A stretch of 64,000 nt of DNA, from positions 62,001 through 126,000 of the forward strand of contig MU860021.1 of NCBI GenBank assembly GCA_033296875.1. The letters run 5' to 3'. Numbering within the stretch: the first letter of the stretch is position 1; each line of letters starts with the position of its first letter. The notes under the pieces are model-generated. The model did not search any database and was not told the DNA's origin. It saw nothing but the letters and a program-made list of their open reading frames with translations. Shown here one piece after another: positions 10,428 to 22,007 of the stretch. Made by a program: the position numbers and the translations under genes. This DNA is from Achaetomium macrosporum. Taxonomy: Eukaryota; Ascomycota; Sordariomycetes; Sordariales; Chaetomiaceae.

Positions 10428-12991
10428 CTATTCCAACAACCCGGCAGCCACCGTCTGTCCACCGCTCCTTAACACCACTCTCTGTCCCGCCTCTAATGGC
10501 ACCTGCGCCTCCAACTTGACCACAATCCTCGCCACCTGGGCGGGCTTAACTATTTTGGGCTTCTTCTTGGTCGCCGCTCCTGTGACCTTATCAAGGATCG
10601 CGGGGATGGCGTCTATCCTGCCCGCCGTGTGCAGCCGGCCTCTGTGGACGTCCACCTGCATGGGCATCAAGAAGTCAAAAGCCAGCGCCTTCATGGTAAA
10701 CGTGTCCGCCCGAGGGATTGGCTTCGCTGGATCGCAGATGATGTCTCCCACCTTGACGTGGATGGGATCGATGTGGCTGAGATGAAGCACTACATTCTGC
10801 CCGGCAACCGCCCACTCAGCTGGGGTGTCATCGACTTGGAGTGACTTGACATAGGCCTTCTCTCCGCTTGGCTGGACGAGAAGAGCATCGCCCATCTGCA
10901 GAGACCCGGCGTCAATCCGCCCGGAGACAGTGGCAGGGCTCTGCATCGTACGGTAAACCTCCGAGATGCTCATCCGCAAGGGCTTCTCCAGCGCCCTGGT
11001 GTTGGGTTCCGAGTTCTCCAGTTCCTCAACCAGCGTCGAGCCGGTGTACCATGATGCTGCGGGATCTGATGACCGCCGAACCAGATTGTCACCATGCAGA
11101 CCGCAAACGGGGACGAAGGCAATGTTTTTTTGGTGGAAGCCCGTCGCGGTTAAGAAGCCGGAGACCTGGTCCTTGATCTCGTTGAATCTTTCCTCAGACC
11201 AGGCGACTGTGTCGAGCTTGTTGATGGCAACGATAATGCGGGAAACACCCATGCTTCGGATCAGGAGGGAATGCTCCCTGGTCTGGCCCTTCAGCCCCGA
11301 TTCATAGGCGCCGGTGCTGGCATCAATGACAAGGATGGCAAAGTCGGCTTGGCTGGCTCCGGCAATCATATTTGGAATGAAATCTCTATGACCGGGCGCA
11401 TCGAGAATGGTGAAGACGGTCCGGTCAGTCTCGAACCGATTAGTAGCGATGTCGATGGTAACTCCTCTGCTGCGCTCTTCCAGCCGCTGATCCAAAACCC
11501 AGGCGAGTGCGAATGAGCTTTTGCCGATGGTTTCGGCCTCTTTCCGAAGCTTATCGACGGTGCGCTGGTCGACGACTTTGAGATCCAGGAGCAACCGGCC
11601 CATCATGGTGCTCTTGCCAGCATCCACATGCCCAACCACCACAAAACTGGCATTCTTTTTGTTTTTGCTCTTTTCGAATTCGGAGAGCACGTCGAGATTT
11701 CGGCTCTTGGGTAGCGGGGCATCATCGATCTTCAGCTCCTTTACTTCAGCTGTGACGGCGTCTGTAGATGGAGCGCCCTTCTTCTTAGGCTGGGCTGCGG
11801 CCGCCTTCTTTCCAGCTGTTTCGACTATTAGTGTCCATGTTAGCGCTTGCTTTTCCCCAAAAGCGAACCTTTCGCCTGAGCCGCAAGAACCACCTCATCC
11901 GGGCTGGGCTGGGAGAAAGCATCGAGAATAGACGAAGGCAGGTCGGGGTACAAGGAGTATGACTCCTGTCGTGGGCGCTGAAAGACGTCGGAGGGAGGCC
12001 CAAAGAGGGTTTGAGCAAAGGCAGACTGCTGGGCTTTCTGGACCGCTGGCTCGTTGTTTGGTTCTTTTGCAGCCCCGCGCAGCGGCTGTGACAGCCCTGA
12101 TCTTGTTGGTTCGGGGTCCATCACAGGTGCGCGCCCCTCGGCCGTTGACTCGGTGGTTTTCAGACGTTTGCCGAATGGTCCGGCCAAGGGTACACTTTCC
12201 TTCTCACGTACGGGTATTTTCCCATTCGCTGACGGTGCATCGCCGACTGAGAGCGCTGTCATCTTGGTTCGTGTTTGTTCCACGTTGTCCTGGTTGGCGC
12301 TTTTCTCCTCCGCCTTTTTCTTTCGGGCGGCAGCCAGAGCCTGCAGCTTTGATAACTTGGGCTGAGTTGAAGAACCGCCCAGTAACCCACCCCTAGGCTT
12401 TAACGGTGGAACAAACGTGGTCTCCCTGTGTTTTGGGATGCTTCCCCAAGGCATATCTCGGAAGTAGTGCGAGAAATCAGGCCGGGATCCGGAAGAGAAG
12501 GCAGTGAGAGCGGTCCCTCCCTGCGGTGAAAGTCCCGAAAGTTCGGACAGCGCCATCGCACTCCGCGGTTGCATTAGAGATGCTCGAAATTTGGCGTCCG
12601 TCATGTCCAGGGCGTCCCCGGCCCAGCCGGCAGATATCTCGAGCTCAGAGAGAAGGGCCCCACCCGCGGGACCAACTGCACGGATGGCGGACTTACCACT
12701 GGGTTGCTGAGCTGCTGGTTTGGTTGCCTTGGGGCGTGGGTTGATGAATTTCGTGGTGAGGTAGGCGACCGACTTGTCGACGTCGTAGTAGTAGTGCCAC
12801 AAGGCCTCCTCGATTTGGGCAACCGTGACCTTTGAAGCCTCGACCCCGAGGGCGGCCCGAACATCGGCGGTACCTTGGTTCATCAGCGCACGGTCTTCCG
12901 GGCTGAGTTCGTCCTCCCCTTCAGAATAACCTTCATACTCGTCCACGGCATCTTGGTAGTCCAAGTTGCGGATGAACTGATGACGAGACAT
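10428..12991 (-). CDS. HBS1: Hbs1, eRF3/EF1A-like GTPase of ribosome rescue (no-go and nonstop decay)
   Basis: Two exons, 12991..11869 and 11824..10428, give 839 residues. The start is the ATG of MSRHQFIRNLDYQD. Residues ~35-90 form the Hbs1 N-terminal domain (ALWHYYYDVDKSVAYL), followed by a long Ser/Pro/Lys-rich linker. The GTPase domain begins near residue 440 with the P-loop GHVDAGKST, then RGVTIDIA (switch I), DAPGHRDF (G3) and NKLD (G4), followed by EF1A-type beta-barrel domains II and III. Hbs1 works with Dom34/Pelota to split stalled ribosomes in the cytoplasm. The intron is only 44 nt with an unusual donor, GTTCGC, but has a good branch and acceptor (CTAAC..TAATAG), and the join is in frame. 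In some fungi this locus also yields a Ski7-like protein by alternative splicing; that cannot be judged here. CCT5 is the divergent neighbour. Confidence 0.96.
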
Positions 12992-14410
12992 GCCGGGCGG
13001 AGGGGGCGGTTCGGAGTGATGGCGGGGGTGAGATGTTGATTGCAGAAACAAGGGCGTTCGTAGGGTACGTTGCAGAGCGGTGGGAGGAATCTGGTGAGAA
13101 GCCGGACTGGGTATTAGAGCTCAACCAGAGGACGTGCTCACAGCTCACGTCATAGGGTTTACGGTGACCCCGCGCAAGCCAGGTAAGGTACCAAAGCAGG
13201 AAAACCTTAACGAAATAGATGAACCGAGACTCTCGGTAGGATTCAAGCAACAAGATTCCAGCAGACCGCTGGGTGCTTGGTGACGTGACTGATGTCTGCT
13301 TCCGAAAACCGTAGGCTGCGACTGTCTTGTGAATGATGAAGCTTGGAGTTGTCGCGGGGAGAAGAGGTGTGTGGGCCAGGAAGACCAGGTGGGGGTGGAA
13401 AACGGGAGCCAGGGCGTAGCAAAAAGAAGCTTGTGTTGGTGGTTGGATGTAAGATGCACGGTTCTGAGAACCTGAACCCCTCTGTCAAGTGTTCTAAATA
13501 ACTAGGTTACTGATGCGGGTAATGTCGCGCGAAATGCAAAAGGGGTGCTGTATGTACGCCCATCCATGAGTCGCGGTTGTGCCGGCCCGGACCCCACTAT
13601 CCATCGGCCGAAGAATGCGCTGGGCCTCCTAAAACGGCGATCCAACCCCCTGCGACTGCGGGGGGCTGGGTTCACTAATCTTGGACAAAATGCCTAAAAA
13701 TTAGCAATTTTGGACAGCTGAGTTAGAATCTTTTATACTTCTATTTCTTAGCTATACTCACCAAAATTAAAGTATACTCAGATTTTTATATTATAAATGT
13801 AACGGGCTGAGCCCGAGATGGGCCTCGGTGACCCTCGGCCAACCCTAACCCCGAACTTCTGGATCGCGTACGCACAGACTAGCGTGTCTGGCCTAATTAC
13901 GGGCCCACGATCCGCAGAACTTTGTCTTCTTTCTCCTCTCTTCTTCAAGCTTAGTGTACTCGTAGAGTCGTCACCAGCTAGTTGCAATACACTCCTGGGA
14001 CCATTACACCTGTTCGCATTATCTTGTATCTTGAATATGGCAGCCAATCAGAGCCCCGCCGCTCCTTCCCGGGCTTGACCCACAGAAAATTCAAATCGGA
14101 ACTCTATCAGGCAAGGCGGTGAAAGCCAGAATCGCGGGGCAGCTGGTCGGCCGCCTGTCCAGGACCAATCACGGAGAGCTGGGCCGGACTTAGATTCTGC
14201 CGGTGTCCGCCTGAAGACAGCGGGCGGCAGGCGTATTGACCTAATTTTTTGAGCTCTTGGATGGAGATAGCGTGCATCGCCGAGCTTGGAAGACCAACAG
14301 CTGGTGCCTGTTTCCGATCTCACCAGACATATTACCTTAAATAACGACTCGAAGACTGCATCTTTTCTCGGACAAGCTTTGCGCAGATTGTGAGACAGAT
14401 AGCAGCCAAC
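12992..14410. promoter_or_regulatory. divergent intergenic region HBS1/CCT5 with an AT-rich patch
   Basis: Both flanking genes start outward from this 1.4-kb stretch, so it must hold both promoters. Most of it is GC-balanced, but 13682-13799 is strikingly AT-rich, with TATACTCA twice 20 bp apart (13753 and 13773) and TTGGACA twice. No gene is seen inside. Confidence 0.4.
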
Positions 14411-16301
14411 ATGGCGTTGAGTAGGTCGCAGATGCCTGCCCCGCACTGTCAAGATCCAGAAGGCTAATCCGCGGTTGACCAGACTTGGATCTGTCGAACG
14501 GTATGCCGCGAAAACGTCCGGTACAAGCTCTAGAAGTCCTTTGCTAACTGGTCGGCGCTGCAGCGGCGGTGATGAAGGATGAGCAGGGCAGGCCTTTCAT
14601 CGTCGTCAGAGAGTCAGTCTGCCTGTTCCTGTCGAGTGCTGCTTTCCCCTGCTGACATTCCCCTCCAGTCAGGGTAAGAAGAAGCGCCAATACGGCAACG
14701 AGGCCGTCAAGTCCCACATTCTTGCCGCGCGTACCGTTGCAAACATCGTCAAGACATCATTAGGGCCCCGCGGGCTCGACAAGATCCTCATCTCTCCCGA
14801 CGGCGATATCACAGTAACAAACGATGGCGCGACAATTTTGCAGCAGATGGAGATTTCCAACCACGTTGCGAAGTTACTGGTGGAATTGTCCAAGTCTCAA
14901 GACGACGAGATCGGCGACGGCACAACGGGTGTGGTCGTCCTGGCCGGCGCACTCCTAGAACAGGCAGCAGAGCTCATTGACAAGGGAATTCATCCCATCA
15001 GGATTGCCGACGGCTACGACCAAGCCTGCGACATCGCCGTGGCGGAGCTTGACAAGATCTCGGATGTCATCGAGTTCAGCAAGGACAACACAGAAAACCT
15101 GGTCAAGGTGGCGAGGACGAGCTTGGGGAGCAAGATCGTCTCGAAGGCCCATGATCAGTTCGCCAACATCGCCGTGGATGCAGTCCTCTCCGTGGCCGAC
15201 TTGGAGCGGAAGGATGTGGACTTCGAGCTGATCAAGGTGGATGGCAAGGTGGGCGGCGCCCTTGAGGACACAATTCTCGTCAAGGGCGTCATCGTGGACA
15301 AGGACTTCTCGCACCCTCAGATGCCGTCTGAGGTGCGGGACGCCAAAATTGCCATCCTAACATGCGCCTTCGAGCCGCCCAAGCCGAAAACGAAGCACAA
15401 GCTCGAGATCAGTAGCGTGGAGGAGTTCAAGAAGCTGCAGAACTACGAGCGGGAGAAGTTTGTCGAGATGATTCAGCAAATAAAGGACGCAGGCGCCAAC
15501 CTAGCCATTTGCCAGTGGGGTTTCGATGACGAGGCCAACCACCTCCTACTCCAGAACAACCTCCCCGCGGTAAGGTGGGTGGGAGGCCCAGAGATCGAGC
15601 TGATTGCCATCGCGACCAATGGCCGGATCGTGCCCCGGTTCGAGGACCTCAAACCCGAGAAGCTTGGAACGGCCGGTATCGTCCGGGAAATGACCTTCGG
15701 CACAACAAGAGAGAAGATGCTAGTTATTGAAGAGTGCGCCAACACGCGGGCCGTCACGGTTTTCGTCCGAGGCAGCAACAAGATGGTAAGTCGCCCACCT
15801 TAACCAACGGTTAGAAACCCCGTTGTCTAACCAAAGGTCCAGATAATCGACGAAGCCAAGCGCTCCCTCCATGACGCCCTCTGCGTAGTCCGCAACTTAG
15901 TCCGCGACAACCGCGTCGTCTACGGCGGCGGTTCCGCCGAGATCGCCTGCAGCCTGGCTGTGGAGGACGCAGCCGTCAAGACGCCCGGCCTGGAGCAGTA
16001 CGCGATGCGCGCCTTCGCCGAGGCGCTCGACGCCATCCCCATGGCTCTGGCTGAGAACAGCGGTCTGAACCCGATCGCCACGCTGGCCGAGGTCAAGAGC
16101 CAACAGGTCAAGAGCCCGGCCAGCCGCGGGCGCGCCGGCATCGACTGCATGGGCCGCGGGTCCAATGACATGAAGGAGGCGTTTGTGATTGACCCGCTGA
16201 TTGGCAAGAAGCAGCAGCTTATGCTGGCTACCCAGCTCTGCCGAATGGTGCTCAAGGTGAATAATGTGATTGTGTCGGGGTCGGGCGAGGAGGACTTTTA
16301 G
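14411..16301 (+). CDS. CCT5: T-complex protein 1 subunit epsilon (CCT5), cytosolic chaperonin
   Basis: Five exons, 14411..14420, 14483..14500, 14564..14612, 14669..15785 and 15843..16301, give 550 residues, close to the family length. The protein starts MALNLDLSNAAVMKDEQGRP. Group II chaperonin motifs are present: LGPRGLDKIL and NDGATIL near the start, the ATPase signature GDGTTGVVVLAGALLE with its catalytic Asp, the apical domain in the middle, and GGGSAEIA near residue 415. CCT5 is one of eight subunits of the TRiC/CCT ring that folds actin, tubulin and other cytosolic proteins. The second exon is an 18-nt microexon; it is supported by a GACCAG acceptor, a GTATGC donor and the expected N-terminus. 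Skipping it would keep the frame and remove six residues, so its use needs transcript data. Divergent from HBS1, convergent with the HECT gene. Confidence 0.97.
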
Positions 16302-16956
16302 ACAGTGGACATAGAAAAAGCCCTTGAAGGTCCTTGGTCAGCAGGGAGATACCTACCTGTGGGTGTTGACACATGCATGAATGATGTATGAGACGAACAC
16401 TAAAATAGCTGGCAGCCATGCCGAATGTGGTGACTCAACGACAAGGATCAAGGTGCCTTACATCCTCCTAATCCAGGTGTTCTCCATGAACTCGTAAACT
16501 CCATGGCCAGGTGGGAAGGTAGTTGTGCGCATGAGAGTGGCCTTTTACTGTGAAGCAGGAGAAGAGGGAATATGGACAGCATCAAAGCTCTTAAGGTTCG
16601 ACGGAAAAGATAAGAGACAAAGAAAGGTAGAAGAACAAGAAGCGCTTTTGACTTGCTCGGGTTGCGGACCTATCTATCTAAGTGGCCCAAACCGCCCGCT
16701 CCGAAGAGTTGCACTCGCTAGGTACAGATTAACGAGAGTTTGATGATTGAGCAAATTCACTTACGTTCCGCTGCCTGAGCTTCCTCTTGACCGTCCAGCC
16801 CTTCCCTCATTAGGCGACCGCTCAGAAACAAAGGAGAATCGAATGACCCGAACGTCAGTAAAACAAGACTGCCGCCTCCGTCTCAGGCTCTCCGAATCCA
16901 CTGCTGTATTAGCCCGCCAGCCTTCCGCCTTCCTTTCCATTTCTGTGCACCCGCGA
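16302..16956. other. convergent 3' intergenic region
   Basis: CCT5 (plus) and the HECT ligase gene (minus) end toward each other here. The 655 bases should hold both 3' untranslated regions. No gene or clear structured element is seen. Confidence 0.5.
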
Positions 16957-19900
16957 TTAAGCAAATCCAAATCCCTGCGCATTCTCCAACGCCATGGCCA
17001 GCCGTTCCCTCAGCATCTCCTTGTCCTTATACTCCGGCAGCAGCAACGTGCCGTAACACGTATATGAGGTCGGCAGCCTCCCCGCAGGGCTATCCTCTTC
17101 GCCATTCCTCTGGATGATGAACATCATGTTTTTAACGCCTCCGACAGGCACGCGATCACTGGCCGTGACAAACTCGAGCAGCTTCTTCTTCATGCCCTCG
17201 TCATACCTCTTCACAATGCTCCAGAAGTCCTTGATCGTGCGATGAGAGGCGTCCCAGCCTACGTAGCGCGCGTAGCGCTTGAGCTCGGAGATATCGATCT
17301 CCTGAACGCCTTCGACGATGGACTGCAGGAGGCTCGGGGTCAGCAAGCTAAGGGACTTGGGGTGCAGGCAAGCATGGAAGCCGCGGGCAAAGGCCTCGTA
17401 CTGCGCCCGGACGGAGACGTCGGTGAGGTAGCGGATGTAGTCAGAGACGTAAGCATTGCGGTTGGCGCTGGTGACCAAAGGGGCATCGTCTTCGTTCGGG
17501 TTGCCCTGGTGCGGTGCGGGAGAGGAAGAAGACTGAGAGACCGTTTTGGCGAACTGTGGCCACTCTCTGAGGTTGCAAGAGCTGTGGTGGGAGCCAGGGT
17601 AGGGGGAGGCCGGTTTCATTTCTCTGGTGACGTGTTGGCCAAAGGCATAGACAGAGAATTCGTAGGTGCGGGCGAAGACGTCTTCGACAAGGCCATCCTT
17701 CTCATCCCACTCGAGAAGCGAGGTGAGACCGCTCGCCAGATCAGGCCAGCCATCGGCGATGTGGTGCAGCTCGGTAACAGGCTCACCTAGGAGTTTGCGA
17801 TAGAGTGCCTTGGGAAACGTGACTGGAAGTGTGAGGCCGTTGTACACCGCGAGGGAGACGAGGAGGCCGATCAGCTCGAATTTCCATTCGTCTTCCATGG
17901 AGCCCGGCAAAAACCAAGCCATGCGGGTGCGCTCGTCAACCGTGAAGGCACCATAGTCGGGATTCAGTGCTTCCGCGATGGCCATCCGGAAGAATTCCTG
18001 CTGGACGCCGCCAGAATCAAAACCCTCCTCGCCGCTAGACTCTCCCAAATGAACCTTCAGGGGCCTCAGCAGCTCACGTTCTTCCCTCCGCCACAACTGG
18101 TCGAACGCGTCCTCGAGCACGCTTCCCCTCCGAATATCGAGAATCAGATACTTGGACCCTGCTATCCTCATCCGCTCCATAAGCACATCCCTGTGACGCG
18201 TTGTTAGACCTCCTCGGTCAGCAATGACTTTGGTTTTCTCGTGTAGGGAGGTAGACTCCTCATAGCAACGGCTCATCCTGGAAAAGTTGATCGCCCGGAA
18301 GTACGACACCAGCATCGATGGGCTGAATAGGTAAGGGAAGTCTAGAAGGTGCAGCCGCTGCCGCGTTGGCTTATGAGATAGCCAAGAGATGGGCATTTTG
18401 ACTGTGTCCAACCGCTCTGAGAAATAGTCGGACCGGAACTGGGCATCAGCTAGGAGTAGCTCTTGGCGTCTCTTGTCTGCGGTAAGAGTCAGAGGCTTGG
18501 CTAGCAGAACTGATGGAGTGATTGATCGACTTACACATCGCCTCGATCAGGGCAAGGGCGCCGCCAAAAGGGCTATCTCCCGAAACTTCGGGCGAGCCAT
18601 CCCAGTCATGAAGCATGACGGCCCTAGCCCAATCGAGCAACAGAATCGGAACGCGGGTCTCGTGGAGCGCGCGGTCAGGGAATGAGAAGTCCAGAATGTA
18701 GACGGCATCCATGTTCAAGAAATCCAGCTGTGAGAATAGGGGGGCTAGTATGTCCTGCTCGTGGTCTTCGTCTCCTCCATTGCTGAAACGGCTGAGCTCG
18801 TCAAAGTAGCGGCGTGTGGTTATCGCTGCGAACAGCCGCCTCGCTAAGCGCAAGGCCAGATCATCGGTAAAGGCATCTTCATACTGTAGGCAGAGTTCTG
18901 TTGGTTGCCGAGCTACCGCACCGCTTCCGGGAAGGCTCAGGCCGTGCGATCTGATCCTCGACATGTCATAGAGTTGCCGGGAGTCGGTGACCAAGGGTGC
19001 CGCGGCAATCAAGGCGTGCAAGCATATCGACATGAGACGTCCTGCCTCCACATTGGACAGAGAGGGCTCGGTTTTGGGGAAGACCTTGGTCGTCGGCGAT
19101 CGCAGCGTCTGTAGTGACTTAGGAGGGGCGAACAGACTCGCCGCTGCCATCCACAAACTGTGGAATACCAGGCTAGGCGCAATCCGAGTCAACCTGAGCA
19201 TGCAATACCAGAGGGTCTGGGAGTCGTACAGCTGCCCCTTTTTGGTGAACGATCGGAGAGCCAACTGTGGGTCACTGAGGACATAGAAGAGAGTCTGCTC
19301 AACGAACAGCTTCCACTCCATCCTCACGTTGGTGAGATGCCCCCGGGCTGACCGACGCTTCCGTCTGGCTAACCTTCCCAGCCCTGCCTGCCGGTTGTGG
19401 AACTTGGTAATGGACCGGGGTTCCAGCAAATGCTTCTCGGCAGTGCCGTCTTCTTGAATCACATCGCAAATGAAGTCAATGACCCTCGCGTCCAACCTGG
19501 ATAATGCCTGGGGAAGGAGGCTCTCGTCCTCGCATTCCGCATCTTGACCTGCGGCCATAGAGCCATTGCTACAGGACCTGCTGGAGGAAACGCCTGAGCC
19601 AGTAGCGAGCTGCTGTGGGCTACCGGACTCGCTAGGTTTCGACCCATCCAACTGTCCTCGGCCATTTCTGGACTTGAAATCGATGGACTTTGGTGGGGGC
19701 ATTTTCTCCAGGGAAACATCGTCAAAGAAGCCCGCTGAGGAAAGCTGGGAGATAGGGCGTGAGAGAGTCGAGCCAGCCGTTTTGGGACCTCGAGAGCCCT
19801 TATCCGCGGGGCCGGCGATTGCGCGAGGAGACCTTAACAGTGCTGCGTAAGGTTCTTCAACCGCAGCGTCTGGTGTATATGGGTCGATCGAAAGCTGCCG

Positions 19901-21067
19901 CTTCGGCTTCGATCCGGGCGGGGGGCGGACCTTGGCATTCGAATTGCGGCGCGGATTCATTGCACGAGAGGCTGGGAGGGGCTCGGGCGGCTGCTGGTTC
20001 TCTTTTAGCGGCCAGGTTTCCCTCTCGGTTTGCCTATGCCCATTCTGAATTCTGCCGTTCATTAATTCTGCATTGGACTCCGCAGGCACGACGGCCACCT
20101 CATGCGGCGGCTTGGGCTGGCCGGTCTGGGTAGAAGTTTCCGGCATGGACTCGCCATCTCCAGGCTCTGACTCGTTACGAAAACCCTGGGTCTTCCGGGA
20201 CATATCTTCTATAGCCGCCGGGGTGAGCCACTCCAGCATTTTGAAAGCCACGGTACCAAACACATTCGCGGCGAAGGACCGGTGGTCTTTGCTGACAGGC
20301 TCCTCCGCGACTATGAAACCGGGTTGCCCAGATTGCCTGTCAGCATCTGGTCCATTTCGAGAACTTGCGGGCTTCGCCCTCTCTTTCCTCTCTCCACTTG
20401 CTGTGCCATTGGAGTTCCGAGCCGCTGTAGGTTGCGCACCGCCGTTATGGCCTGACTTTGGCGAACCAGGACGAGTATGGATAGCCTGCGCCTTCGGAGA
20501 AGTAGGTGGGCCACGATCATCTCGTAATCGGGGCCTGGTGTTCGGCACAAATATCAGTGAATCGAGGCTGGCTGGCGGCGCCTTTGGGGCCCTCAGGTTG
20601 GGACAAAGGCCATTTTCTGGGTTATCCTGGCTCGCAAGATATGTGGCGAGGGTCCTTGCGCTTGTCGTATTATATCTACGAATTGGGGCGCGGCCAGCAA
20701 TCCGTTTCCGGCAAGTGAAGCAGGTCGACGTTGTGCAGAGTTCGGCACCACAGCCTTCACGGAGCTGTACGATGTACCTGTATGCATGGCAGGCAAGTGT
20801 CAGCGGGGTAGTCTCGAGCGAGGAGCATAGCGTGACTCACTTCTGCACGAGCAACTGAAAGCTGTGGCGACGGCTAGCTTTATGAATGGCATAGACGCGT
20901 TTTGGGTTGTCAATGTCCTCGACCAGATCCTTCAACTCGCTGGGCGCATCCCACGGCAGCCTCGCAAAACGGGCTTCCTCCCAAAGGCCGGCCAGAAGGT
21001 CGAGCTCATCCGAGATTTTGTAGCTATGATTGCCGGCGCTACTTGGCCGCATGGCGTCCCGCGTCAT
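16957..21067 (-). CDS. HECT E3 ubiquitin ligase with N-terminal AZUL zinc finger (UBE3A/Hul4-like)
   Basis: Three exons, 21067..20841, 20777..18535 and 18476..16957, give 1329 residues. Near the N-terminus is an AZUL-type zinc finger: YIVQLREGCGAELC begins around residue 77, with cysteines at about 85, 90, 95, 98 and 134, the arrangement seen at the start of human UBE3A. Residues ~150-480 are disordered and rich in Ser, Pro, Lys and Arg. The C-terminal HECT domain begins near YKRRQELLLADAQF and contains FDSGGVQQEFF, DYGAFTVD, KNMMFIIQRN and the catalytic loop TCYGTLLLPEY, with the active-site Cys at about 1297. It accepts ubiquitin from an E2 on that Cys and transfers it to substrates. Introns are 63 and 58 nt with standard signals. 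The start ATG is the first convincing one (MTRDAMRPSS); the frame stays open slightly upstream, so a longer N-terminus is possible. REI1 is the divergent neighbour. Confidence 0.94.
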
Positions 21068-22007
21068 GACATGGATGATAGGAAAAGTTGGCAAGTGAAG
21101 CCTTCTCGGTTCAGGGCAGGTCGCCTCAGGTTGAAGGGCTCGGAAAGGCGGCGCTCGTGATCGCGAATTCTAGGGGTTCGGAGGGTGCTGTCTTCAGACC
21201 GTGGAACGTGTATGACTAGGTAAGAATACAAGAATACAAGGTTGATCCGGATGGGGCGGCGGACGTTGAATCAAGCGTTTCCGGTTGACGTCGTCAGGCG
21301 GTCGCGATGCTGCAATCAGCTTGCTGCCTTCGGGAGTCCGCCCAGCTGCAGCGTAACGAGCTGATCCCACCAGACTGACTTTCCTTGTTCCGGATTGGCG
21401 CGTCCATTCCGCGATCCCTGGTGGAGCCGCTTACCCAATCTGGGACGCTTTCCTCGTGACTCAGTCTTGCCGAACTTCCAACGCCTCACGAAAGACCTGT
21501 AGGTAGTGGGATGCAAGCAAGTGGTGTTTGAGAAACCAAGTCGGAAGCTAGCCAGACCAATTTCATGGGCAGTTTGGGCGAACCGGAACCGAACTTGTGG
21601 CAAGAGCAGCGAGAGGACCGGGAGAGATACCCTAACCCTTGGGTTACGTCTATGGATTTATCTGGCCAGGCACGCCGGGGCTTCCTGCTTGCCAAGCAAA
21701 TGTGACGTCCACAGTTGAACCCCGCATATTGTGTAGAAACCGCCACCAGGCAAAATTATTTCCTTCCGGGTATGACTGCATCAAAGCCTTTGCCTCCCAT
21801 TAATCAGCAGGTGCCACTTTGCTGTGTCCTCTCGGCTGGGTATTTGTTGGTATTGAGATTTTGCTGGTGCTACTTAACTCTCACAGTGCCACAGCTTCTG
21901 ACCTGAAACCAACACAAGGTTGTTGTTTAATGCAACTTCCTCGAGCCTTTCCTGCTTGATACCGTCCTCTGCACCAACAAGCACTGACTCGTGATACCTT
22001 CAACACC
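21068..22007. promoter_or_regulatory. divergent promoter region between the HECT ligase gene and REI1
   Basis: The two flanking genes start 940 bp apart in opposite directions, so both core promoters lie here. No TATA-like or known operator site stands out. A short palindrome, TAACCCTTGGGTTA, lies around 21631-21644. No gene is seen inside. Confidence 0.4.

Noticed and set aside
17242..17790. 182-codon plus-strand frame over the HECT domain
   Set aside because: Exact antisense of conserved HECT coding sequence; no independent support.
21627..21645. CCCTAACCC, telomere-like (also near 13843)
   Set aside because: Only one to two repeat units each, with no array; expected by chance.
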